DNA of 64,000 bases from the NCBI GenBank assembly GCA_038501195.1, contig JBBPUQ010000005.1, forward strand, positions 124,001 through 188,000, written 5' to 3'. Numbering within the stretch: the first letter of the stretch is position 1; the number at the start of each line of letters is the position of its first letter. Positions 34,591-45,983 of the stretch are shown here, piece after piece. This DNA is from Nemania diffusa (Eukaryota; Ascomycota; Sordariomycetes; Xylariales; Xylariaceae). Both the position numbers and the translations under genes were made by a program. The notes under the pieces were generated by a model that was given only the letters and a program-made list of their open reading frames with translations, was not told the origin of the DNA and ran no database searches.

Positions 34591-35921
34591 ATGGTAAAGT
34601 TACTCAGTGCTTAATACCCCAACATCTTGTGCTAATAGTTATCTCGCCTAATAGGAAACTATAGTTGAATCCATACCAGGGCCTGGACCCGCTTGCCTAC
34701 GGCCACGAACCGCTGACCTTGCCCGACAAGTTCAGGATAAAGCAGCTCAGATTTCGCGAAACGAACACCAACCTAAAGGTGAGGCATCTTACTCGTGTAG
34801 CTGAGTAGCGTGTTTACAAAATAATTTATTAGTGGCAACGCGTGCAGCGAAAGCGATGAAAGAGCTAGCCAAAATGATGGAACTCATTCAATCCAGACGA
34901 ATCTCTTATCCTAGTCTCGACCCCATCCTCCAGCACATTTTTAGAACAATAACAGAATATGGAAACTACGTGGAATCACAAAATCCCAAATCTACTTTAG
35001 GCCGTCTCTGGCATAGATTTCGTAGAGATCTAGAATCGAACAAGATTTTGCTCGAGCTCGAAGGGACAAAGGAGGAATTGTGCGAAGTAAGCTAAAACCC
35101 AACATTAACTAATTACTATTATCCACGAGCGCAATCTAACAATAGCTATTGCAAACATCCAGCGATTTGATATGCAATCGATTAAACTGCTGTATGGTCT
35201 ACAGAAAAATGCAGAAACGGCGTCATTACAATATTCGAATGCGGACCTGTCCCAACTCGTTGAAAATGATATTAATAAATGGCACCCAAAAAAACCAAAC
35301 GTAAACATTTCACGACTAGAAACAATGATCAACTCATGCTACCTCAACGGGAATGGGGGTGAGATACGAGCGCAAATCTGCTTGCTAATTGATTTCCAAG
35401 CTGGTTGTGACAGATTAGCTGCGTATTTCTCTTGCTGTTCCCGGCCGGTGGAAGATAGCTTTCCCCAAAACAACACTGGACCCGGGGAAATTAGGCTTGA
35501 GTCAGATCCCGATTCATCCTGCCCTGTCATCTTGTGGGTTTATCATAATGTTTGCGTCCAGATAGAGATGATCATGTTAGAAAGCAACGTCTTCAACATC
35601 AACTACCAACAAGCTAGTGAAGAGCTCGATGATTTTGCAAAAAGAATATTTCAACATATTAGAAATGGCATGGTTGCTAGGCGAGATCGAAGGGACTTAG
35701 TAAAGATCCCGGCCCCAAAATCTCCAGATCAGACCATGGTTGGAGAAACATTCGACATCGAGATCAATACCGGCCCCAGCGGGGAGTATTACGATGATGT
35801 TAAATACGAAAGTCAGGTAAGTAGAACAACATTTCTATCACATGGCGCCGGGCCCCACAGCGTATTACGAGAGGCTACGGTCTGCTTAGCATGCACTGCA
35901 AGTATTTGTTTGTGCTGTTAG
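34591..35921 (+). CDS. HeLo/MLKL-N-terminal-like helical protein (candidate cell-death effector)
   Basis: Exons are ATG alone (34591-34593), 34655-34778, 34833-35086 and from 35130; introns are 61, 54 and 43 nt. Phases agree and the joined frame reads smoothly to residue 356 (35816). Residues ~45-140 are helical, with an amphipathic block then YGNYVESQ...LGRLWHRFRRDLES...LEGTKEELCER. This resembles the four-helix, membrane-permeabilising N-terminal domains of MLKL/HeLo-type proteins. Residues ~185-320 are a second helical region with cysteines. The 3' end is unsettled: a perfect donor (CAG|gtaagt) lies at 35817. Reading through stops at 35921; acceptors at 35860 or 35978 would end the protein at 35971 or 36101. 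The fold call rests on a by-eye pattern and is moderate. Confidence 0.65.
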
Positions 35922-36684
35922 ACTTTAGTATACTATCTAAAAGTTTATCAATTAATATAGACGCTCTCTAGAATATAGTCTTCGCAATGGCGAAAGACTT
36001 TGAAACTTACCGAAAATATACTTTCCTCGCAACTGCAATTGGGGAGGCAAAAATCGACTTCAACTTTGCGCACCGCAAAACGTTCAACTCTACAACTGTG
36101 AGCGTGAGTGTCTTGATAATTAGTTAGGTTGTCTGCCACAAGGACCTAGGACTAAGGATATGGGACTAGAGTCAACATGACTACAGTTATCTATAATTTC
36201 AAGGTTTTCGAGGAATGTATTTTTCTTCTTGTTGCAGGGCCTTAGTGGCATCCAAATGTATATATAGTTTTATGAAAACCTTAGCTAAAAAAATCCGGGA
36301 GAAAATAATGGCCAGCAAATAGCCTAGCTCCTTAGCAATAAATTCTAAAGCGGTTGGAGCGGCGAACTGTCAGATTTGGTGCTTTTGCAGTGACATCTGG
36401 CACAGGCAAGATTAGGTTGGAGTAGATGTACTTTAAATTCTTTTGATTTTATTGGCTACAAGACCTTTGTATAAAAGTCTCGGGGCCGAAAAGGCATTTA
36501 AGGGGCTTTCTCTGGTACCCCCCTCGTTGCCTCCCTCCAAGTCCATCCTTTACTCCAACTTCATCATTTTCACATTGTCGCCCTTCGCAAACTCTAATCG
36601 CGGTGGTTCCCAAGTATGTTCAAATAAAAATAGAATTTAACTCAAGTACGTCGAGTTTCATAATAATACTAATGTGAATCAGTC
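35922..36684. other. spacer between HeLo-like and ankyrin genes
   Basis: May contain the last exon of the upstream gene (35979-36101 reads open in the required phase, basic, with no known motif). The remainder holds the promoter of the ankyrin gene: a C/T-rich run at 36510-36600 and AT-rich sequence up to the ATG. No other gene is seen. Confidence 0.4.
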
Positions 36685-39277
36685 ATGCAAGCTAGTGCAA
36701 TAGGTGCTGCCGTTTTGTCTCTAGCAGCAGACGCCACTCGGGTGACTTGCGGAGCGAAATCATATGGAATATTAGATCGAGAAGACGCCGAAATCGAAAG
36801 AACGGAACGAGATGCAAGAAAAGTTCGCCAACTTGAAGCGAGTATCCAGGACTATCAGCACTTCCTAGGGGCAGTCGCCAAGGTGGAAGAACCGATCAAA
36901 AAGGGGCCACAGGGTTTTATTGATCCAAAATGGGTTCATGGATTAGATATTCCAAAATTGTTCAACAAACAACATTTGTTCGACAAGTTGGCCATCGTTT
37001 TCGACCCTTTCGAGTGTGAATTTGCAGCTTTAAATCCAGTCATGTTGTACAGTATGTATATACCTCATCATCTGCATTGCTACAAGTTATTTGTGAAGTC
37101 TGACAATAACCATCTCAGGGAATGATTATGATGTGATTGATCTACCGTCTTTTAATTATCCATTCGACATAATAACCATCTTCGGTGACGATATCGATGA
37201 TGGTCATAAACACACGGGCGGGGCTGAGACTGAGTGGACATTTATGGCAAAAGCCAAGTCCAAACCGTACAAACGTGGCGACAAGAGTGCTCGCGAGCAG
37301 GTTGTCACTTATCCGCTTGTCGCACTTGGAAGGACAGTTATCCTCCAACGGCTATCACATATAATCTCAAAGTTGTATGTCCTCAAAACAAAGCCGTCAC
37401 GGGTTCAGGGAGATACATATGAACGGCATTATGATATGAGAACACTCAAATCTAGCCATGTTGAGACCGACATCAACAAATCTGACATGGAAGAAGGCAA
37501 AAAAAGCTCGGCATTGCACCATGTCGCGCGGAGGATGATGAGAGACATCTTGCTAAAGGATGAAATGGTGGAATTCGCACAAGGGAGGAACGACTTGGAC
37601 GCAGTCACCAATAGATCGCTGGAACGCATTATGCGTGTACGGATGGATGTGTTGCAGCCAGTAGAAAGCCAAGCCGACCCGTCGAGATTGCATCACGAGG
37701 CCGCACAAGTACTAGCAGAATGGGTAGCAAGCAGCGGAGATGTCCAAGACGCCGCCAACCACTTGCTAAATGCCGCGAAGGAGCATGAGTCGAAAATTAT
37801 ACGAAAGGTACTAGAGCAAGATGAAAAGCCACCAGCCATTGATTCAAGCATTGCGATTGAGTTGCAGTTCGCTGCACAACGGGGCATGGCGTCAGTTCTT
37901 GAATACCTATTCAGCTTGTCTGATGGTACAATAAATGCGCGTTCCGCGATCAATCAACGAGGTGACGACGGTTACACGCCCCTTTCTCTTGCCGCAATTG
38001 GGGGTCATGTTGGGGCCGTCACGATACTCCTCGAGCACGAACCGGATGTGGACTTGGAGGACCACCACGGTCGGACAGCACTCTCTCTTGCTGCTGGAAA
38101 CGGGCACCTCAACGTAGTGGACGCCCTTCTACAGCAAAAGTCCAATCCCAACGCTGGGGATTACTCGGGTCGCACACCGCTCTCTTGGGCAGCGACAGGA
38201 GATAGCCGTCGTGGCGGCAGCTATCGTATGATCAAATCCCTCGTAGCAAGAGGTGCCAACGTGAACTTGACTGACAAGACTGGCCGGTCACCGTTATCTT
38301 GGGCTGCCCAGATGGGGAATGACGAAGCTGTAATGGGGCTCCTCCTTGAGGAGGCTGAGCCGGACCTTGCAGACGAGGCGAATAGACGCACCCCATTATG
38401 GTGGGCAGCCGGATCTGGTTATAATAACATCGTTTGCAGTCTGCTGGATACGGGCGCACGACCGGATAGCCATGACAGGTTTGGACGAACACCGCTATCG
38501 TGGGCTGCGGCGAACGGGCATGCAGATGTTGTCGCCTTGTTATTGAATTCGAAGGTGATGGTTGACTCAAGGGACAAGAAGTACGGCCGCACACCAATGA
38601 GCTGGGCTGCAGAGGCTGGTCACCACGTGATTGTGTCTCGATTGATAGATCATGATGCTAATTTAAATAGCCTGAGCCTTCCCCAGGGCAGCAACTTGCT
38701 AGGTCGCCCTCCTTTATCATTTGCAGCGGCACAGGGTCATCTAGAAGTTGTTGAAATCCTGATCAAGCATAGTGCCAGTGTCGACCCCCCTTATGGACCA
38801 GCTTCCCGAGAGGTCGAGGAGCTGGTTTCCTCCCAGTATTCACGTTTTCCCCGGGACAACTTCTCACGCCCTACGTTCATCCCAGGAAACAAGCTTACGC
38901 GAGCTTCTTTGTCTTGGGCTGCCGGCAACGGACACGCGGAGGTAGTAAAAGAATTGCTTGGCGCCGGGTCACAGCCGGACTTTGCTGACGAATACGGCCG
39001 CACGGCTTTGTGGTATGCAGCGCGCAACGGCCACGGCCCTGTAACGGCGCTGTTGCTAACGAAAGGTGCCGACCCAAACATTAGAGATTGTAAGGGCTCT
39101 TCGGCATTAGACCAGGGATACCTGATGGAGCATAGCGGCGTTGTAAGAAAGATCCGGGACGAACAAGCAGAGCAGCCTGCGCCATCCGGCAAATGGCGGA
39201 TTGCCCTCCGCCGCACAAGGAAAGTCATAAATCTGCGGCTTGGCCCTTCGTCAAAACGCCGTGTTCTCGGATTATAA
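36685..39277 (+). CDS. ankyrin-repeat protein with STAND-like N-terminus, no NTPase domain
   Basis: Two exons, 36685-37051 and 37119-39277, with a 67-nt intron (gtatgt...ctcag) give 841 aa. The N-terminus (ASAIGAAVLSLAADATRV) is a hydrophobic helix like those that open fungal STAND/HeLo-type proteins, followed by a charged coiled-coil-like helix (about 33-60). Residues ~60-230 hold a domain I do not recognise; ~240-365 is helical. From ~370 to ~800 there are about twelve ankyrin repeats, most with the consensus GRTPLSWAA.NGH..VV..LL. The repeat family is the one that forms the sensor part of fungal NLR-like proteins. No P-loop (NACHT/NB-ARC) lies between the N-terminus and the repeats, so this is a nucleotide-binding-free version. 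It lies on the same strand as the HeLo-like gene. The frame is fully intact although the RIP block starts ~130 bp after its stop. Confidence 0.85.
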
Positions 39278-39409
39278 ATGAGTTAATGATATATTAGCTG
39301 AAGGGGGTTTTGAAGCGCCGAAAGTGGTAAAAGGTTCACACTCGCTTTTATCTAAATCTAGGCTTAGGTTTTTCTCTTTATAACTTGGAGCCGCAATGCC
39401 TTTATATAG

Positions 39410-40099
39410 TTATTAGCAATAAATGTTGTTATAAAATATAACTTTATAAAAATAAAGCTTTTAAAGATAACTTTTTAATTTTTAATTAATATTTTATTAT
39501 AATATTTAAATAAAATAATATTAATTATTTTATAAAGAATTTATATATTTAAATAAAATAAAAATTATAATATAAATAATTATTAAAAGTTTTATTATTA
39601 ATTTAATAATATAGTTAAAGTTTAAACAGTTAAACTATTAAAACATAGTTTTTAATAAAAAAATATAAAATATTAAAATGTTAAAACTTAATGTTTAATA
39701 AATTTATATTAATAAAATTAATTTATATAATGTTATACTTTATATTTTTAATTATTTTTAAAATATTTAATAATATTTAAATAATTAATAATTATATTTA
39801 TAATTTAAATAAAAACTATAAATTTAGAATTGTTTTATTATTTTATATATTATATTAAATTTGTTAAATTTAAATATATATAAAATATAAAGCGATTAAT
39901 TAAATTATTTAATTATATAAAACTATTTTCTTAATATATAATAATAAAAATAAATAATATATAAATTGTTTAAAATATTAAAATTAAATAATAAATAAAT
40001 TTAATAAAGAAATTTAAAAAATTATAATATAAAAATAAAATAATTATATAATTTATATTATTGTTTATAATAAAGTTAAATTTATTTATAAATAATAAT
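39410..40099. mobile_element. RIP-degraded DNA, left of LTR element
   Basis: An abrupt change to almost pure A/T just past the ankyrin gene. It is target sequence into which the element at 40100 inserted, probably part of an older repeat. No ends were identified. Confidence 0.6.
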
Positions 40100-40442
40100 T
40101 GTAATAATTTATATAAGCTATTAACTTTTATATTTATTTTATTAATTATAAATTAAAGCTTATATACTTTGTTATAATATAACTTTGCGATTTTTATTAA
40201 TTTATAAAAACTACGATTTTTAAAATGATTTATTTTAAAGAATTTATTTTGTAAAACTTATTTTAAAAAAACTTCAGTTAAATTTTACAACTTTATTTAT
40301 AACTTTATTTGTAGTTTTATATATTTATATACTTTGTATAATATATATATATAATTTAGTTTTTTTTTTTTTTTTTTTTTAAAAAAAAATTTTAGTTAAT
40401 AAAATTAATGAATTAGTTTTTATATTTTTTATAATTATAATA
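40100..40442. repeat. left LTR, 343 nt
   Basis: It retains more G and C than its partner (AGCTATTA, ACTTTGCGATTT and ACTACGAT blocks) and holds a poly-T tract at 40359-40380. Confidence 0.85.
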
Positions 40443-43400
40443 TTATTTTAAAATCATTTTTTATTTGTTAATAAATATTTAATTTAAATATATAACTATT
40501 ATTTATTTTATATAGTTTATATATAATAAATAAATTATTTTAATTATATATTTAAAATAAAATTATTAATATAATATATTATTTATATTTTTAAAAAAAA
40601 TATTATTATTTAAAAATTTAAAGTTAATTTAAATTATAATTTAAATTATAATTATAATTATAATTTTAATTATTATTTTGTTTATTATTTTATTATTTAT
40701 AAAATTTATTAATAATAAAAATAAATTTTATAAATTAATTTTATATTAATAATTTAAAATAGCGAATTAAAACAATAATAATAATTTTAAATAAAAAAAA
40801 ACTTATTATTAAATAAAATATTATTGCTATATAAAAGATTTAAATTAACTTTTTTTATTAATAAATAATTATATTGTAAAAATAATTTAATTTTATTACA
40901 TTTTTTAAACAAAAATATAAAAGCAGTATTTTTAAAAAAGTTGCAAATATTACTTTTTAATTTTATAATATAGCTATGTAGTTTATATTTAAAAAACTTT
41001 TAATTAAATTTAATAGTTAATATATTATTTATTAAAACAAAATTAAAACAAAAATTAAATATTTGAAAAAGTTTATTAGTAATAAAAACAAATTTAACAT
41101 TTAAGTTTATAAATTTATTAATAAATTTAAAAAAAAATTATTTTTTATAATAAAAAAAATTAAATATATTATTTGCTATTTTAATATAAAAAATTTATTT
41201 TATAATTAATAAAAACTTATTATTAATTTATTATTTAATTATTTAATAATATAATTAAAATAGTTTAAATATTAATTATTATTTATTATAATTTAAATTA
41301 AATTATAATAGTTTAATAAATTTTTATTAAATATTATTATTAACTTTTTAAATAAATAAAAATTTATTAATTTATTTTATATTTTAATAGTTTTATTTAA
41401 AAAATAAAAATATTTAAATTAAAATAAATTTAGTTTTTATAAAAATATTTAAATATTAATTTTAATAATAAAATTTTTAAAATTAATATTAAGTTAAATT
41501 TTATATATAAAAAGTTTTATAATAAAGTTTTTAAAACTATTTATAATTATTAATAATTGTTTAAATAAAATTAAAAAAATAAAATTTTAAATATAGCTAA
41601 TTTTAAAAAAAGCTTTTATTTTAATAATAAATTTAATAAAATTAAAAAAAAACTAAGTTTTTTTAAAATAATAAATATAAAAAGTTAATTAATAATTAAA
41701 AAGAAATATATTAAAATAATAATATTTGTTTTAATTATAAAAAAAAAAATATATAATTAAAAAATATTTTTAAAAAAAAACAATATATTAGCTATTTAAA
41801 AAATAAAAAACTATAATAAATCAAAATTTAATAAATTTTTTAATTTTAAAAATTTAAAAAATAAATAAAATTAACAAAAGTTTTTATATTAATTTAAATA
41901 TTTATTATAACTAGTATAAATAATTTAAACAATTTATTAAACTTTTTTTAAACTATATAAATATAAATTAATAAAATTAAAATTATAACTATTATTTTAT
42001 ATAATATTAAAACTTAAATTAATTTATTAATTAATTAATAATTAGTTTAGAAAATTAAATATTATTAATTAATTATTATAATAAAATAATTAATAAAATA
42101 AAATAAATATTAAAAGTTAATTTAAAAATGAATAAATATTATTTTTTTAATTAAAAATTTAAAATTATTAATATTAATTATTAAATAATAATTAGTTTAT
42201 ATTAATTATTAAAATAAAATATTTTAATAAATTGTTAATATAAATAATTTATTTAATTTAATAAAATTTTTATTTTTATATAATTTTTTTATATAATTAT
42301 TATTTTATTAAAAATTAAAACTAAAAAAATTATTAATTTAAAAATTTAATAAAATATAAACTAATATAATAAAATAATTAAAAAGTAATATTATATTTTA
42401 TAATAAAATAAAATAACTTTAAAAATAAAAGCTAAATTAAAAAAAGGTAATTTTAAATATTATTAAAAAATATTATAAAATAATATATTAATTAATAATA
42501 TAATTTAAAATTTTAAAATTTAAATTATTAATATAAAAATTATAATTTAATTAAAATAAAATTATATAAATAATTTAAATTAAATTTATTAAAAAAGCTT
42601 AATATATTTAATAAATTAATTTTAATTTAATATATTATAAAAATATTTAATATTAATTAAATAATTAATATTAATATTTTATATTAAAAATAATAAAATA
42701 TTTTTAATAATAAATTAATATTTTTTTATTTAATAAAAATTTAAAATATATTAAATTAATAAAATAGTTAATATTTAAAAAATTAATTTATTTAAAAAGA
42801 TTTTTTTAAAATTTAATTAATTAAAATATTATTGTTTTAATTTAATTATAATATAGTTTTAAAACTTAATAATAAGTTTAAAAATAATAGTTTTTTATAA
42901 TATTATATATTAATTTAATATATTTTTTTTTTAAAAAAAAAAAATAAAAAAACTATTAAAATTAAAATTTATTAAATTAAATATAAACTTAAATATAATA
43001 TTTATTTTATTTATATTTAAATTTTATTTAATTAATAAAAAGTTTTATATTAATTTTTAATAAAAAAATTAGTTTTTAAAAAATTAAATTGTTTAAATTT
43101 TTTAATTAATTATTATTAATAATTAAATTTTATTTTTTAATTATATTTTAAATTTAATTAAAAATTTATTATTAAATAGTTTTATTACTTAATTTAAAAA
43201 TAAAATTTATATAATAATAAAATTTTATTAATATTTAGTTATATAATTTATTTAATTAATTTATTAATATATATATTAATAATATTTTAATTTATTTTAA
43301 TAAAACTTTAAAATATTAAAAATAATATAAAAAAATAATATATTATTTATATAAAGTTAATTTTTAAAAAAATATTTATAAGTTTTGTTTTAAAACTATT

Positions 43401-45640
43401 ATTATTAATTATTTAAATATAATTTTAAAAACTAGCTAAAATATTAAAATAAATTTAAAAAAAATTAAAGCAATTTTAAATTAAAAGTTTAAAAATTTTA
43501 AAACTATAATATTAATTTAATTATTTTTAAAATTTTATAACTTTATAAAAACATTTATTTATTATATTAATAATATTTTTAAACTATTTATATATTTATT
43601 AAAAAAAAACTATAAATAAAAATTAAAACTAAAATAATAAAAAGCTTTTAAAATAATAAAAAAACTAATTATTTTAGTTTTTATATAAGTTTTTTTTTAA
43701 TTTAAAGTTTTAATATATATTAAAATAAATATTTTATATAATATAATTAAAAAAACTATTTAATAAAAATAAAAAAACAATAAATAAAAGTTTATTAATT
43801 ATTTTTTAAAAATTATAATTTTATATAAATAAGTTTATTTAATTTAAAACTAAAAAATATTAATAATAATATAAATTTTTAAATATAATTATTTTAAATT
43901 AATAAATATATAGTTTTAAATAATTATTAATTATTAAATATTAATTTATTAATTAATTAAAAAAGCTTTTTTAAAAAAATAAATTAAATAAATAAATTTT
44001 TTAAATAATTTTAATATTATTTTTTAATATAAAAACAAAAAATAATGTTGTAATTAATATATTTTTTTAAAAAATAGTTAATTTATTAATAATTAAAGCT
44101 TAAAAATAAAAAATAAAACTTTTATATTTATTAAATTAAATATAATCAAAAGTTTTATACCTATTTTTTAATTTATTAAAACTAAAATATTAATTATAAA
44201 AAATATAAATTTAATTAATTTAAAGTTTAAAAAACTATAATAAAAAAATTATAATTTAATATTAATAAATTATTAAAATTAAAACAAATTAATATAAATA
44301 TTAAAATAAAATTATTTTTAATTTTTTTTTAAAAAAAACTTATATTAATTTATTATTAATTATTATAAATATAAATAAATATAATAAAAAAATAAAAATA
44401 AAAATCTTTAAATTATTATATTTAATATTTATATTATAAAATATTTAAAAATATATAATAATAAATAATAAAAATATATTTTTAAATTAATATAAATATA
44501 ATTATATTTAAATATTTATTAATAAATTTAATAAAATTATTATTATTTTTTTTAATTAAAAAATAAATAATATAAAAAAACTAATATTAAAATATTATTA
44601 TATATTATATTATATTTTTAATATATTAAAAACTTAGTTTTTTAATAATATTAAATTATTTATTTTAAAATTTATAAAAATATTAAATTTATTAATAAAT
44701 ATTAAATATAAATAAAACAATATATATTATTTATAAATATAAAATATTATAAAAAAAATAAATTATAACTTAAATTAAAAATTATATTTTAATATAAATA
44801 AATATTAAAATAATTAAAATATATATTTATTAATTTTAAACTTTATTTATAATATTTTATAATATTTAATTATTAATATAATATTTTTAAAAATAATATT
44901 TAAAATTAAGTTTTAAAATTATGTAATTTTTATATTTAAAAATTCTTTTTTATAAATAAATAAACTAAATAAATATAAAAATTAATTAATTAAATGTAAT
45001 AAATTTAAAAGTTTATATATAAAATTATTAAAATTATATAAAAAAAATAAAAAATTTAAATTAATAAAAAATAAAAACTTATTAATTTTTTTAAATATAA
45101 TAAAATATTTTTATATAAAAAAAGCTTTTTAATATATATTTTAATAATTTATTTTAATTTATAATATTTTAAATTATTTAAAATTTTTAAATAAAAAAAA
45201 ATATAACTATAAATTAAATATATTAAATTTATAATAAAAAAAGATTATTTTATATAAATAAATTAAAAAAAATAAACAATAATTTATTATTATAATAGTT
45301 ATAAATTTTATTATTAATTAAAAAAATTAATAATAAATTAAAATTTAAAATAAATTAAATATTAAAATTAAAAAACTATAATATTAAATTTTATAAAAAA
45401 GTTATAATTTTAATAATATTTAATATTTTATAAAAAACTTTAAAAATATATTTATTATATAAAACTATTATTATTTAAATAAATTAACTAAATTAAAATT
45501 ATTAATTAAATTATAAAATTAAATAAAAATAATAGTTATAAATAAGTTTATAAAAAACTATAAAAACAATAATAAAATATTTAATTTAAATATTATATTT
45601 AATTAATTTTGATTTAATTTTTAATTTTTAAAAAAAATAA

Positions 45641-45895
45641 TATAATAATTTATATAAATTATTAACTTTTATATTTATTTTATTAATTATAAATTAAAAC
45701 TTATAAATTTTATTATAATATAATTTTATAATTTTTATTAATTTATAAAAACTATAATTTTTAAAATAATTTATTTTAAAAAATTTATTTTATAAAATTT
45801 ATTTTAAAAAAATTTTAATTAAATTTTATAATTTTATTTATAATTTTATTTATAGTTTTATATATTTATATATTTTATATAATATATATATATAA

Positions 45896-45927
<32 letters not shown>

Positions 45928-45983
45928 AATTTTTAATTAATAAAATTAATTAATTAGTTTTTATATTTTTTATAATTATAACA
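45641..45983. repeat. right LTR, 343 nt
   Basis: Same length and order as the left LTR, nearly all C and G lost; it ends ATAACA before the ATAAT duplication. Confidence 0.85.

Larger units (their letters stand above)
40100..45983. mobile_element. RIP-degraded LTR retrotransposon (5884 bp)
   Basis: Bounded by two 343-nt direct repeats, 40100-40442 and 45641-45983. They align over their whole length, including a long poly-T run, with mainly C/T and G/A differences. The left copy starts TGTAATAATT and the right copy ends ATAACA, consistent with TG...CA ends. A 5-bp target duplication, ATAAT, lies at 40095-40099 and 45984-45988; in such AT-rich DNA this match alone is weak, but equal LTR lengths support it. 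The interior has no coding frame. It is inserted in DNA that is itself RIP-degraded, so this is a nested insertion. Confidence 0.85.

Noticed and set aside
40359..40380. Long poly-T run as a possible retroposon (LINE/SINE) tail
   Set aside because: It recurs at the matching place in the right LTR, so it is part of the LTR.
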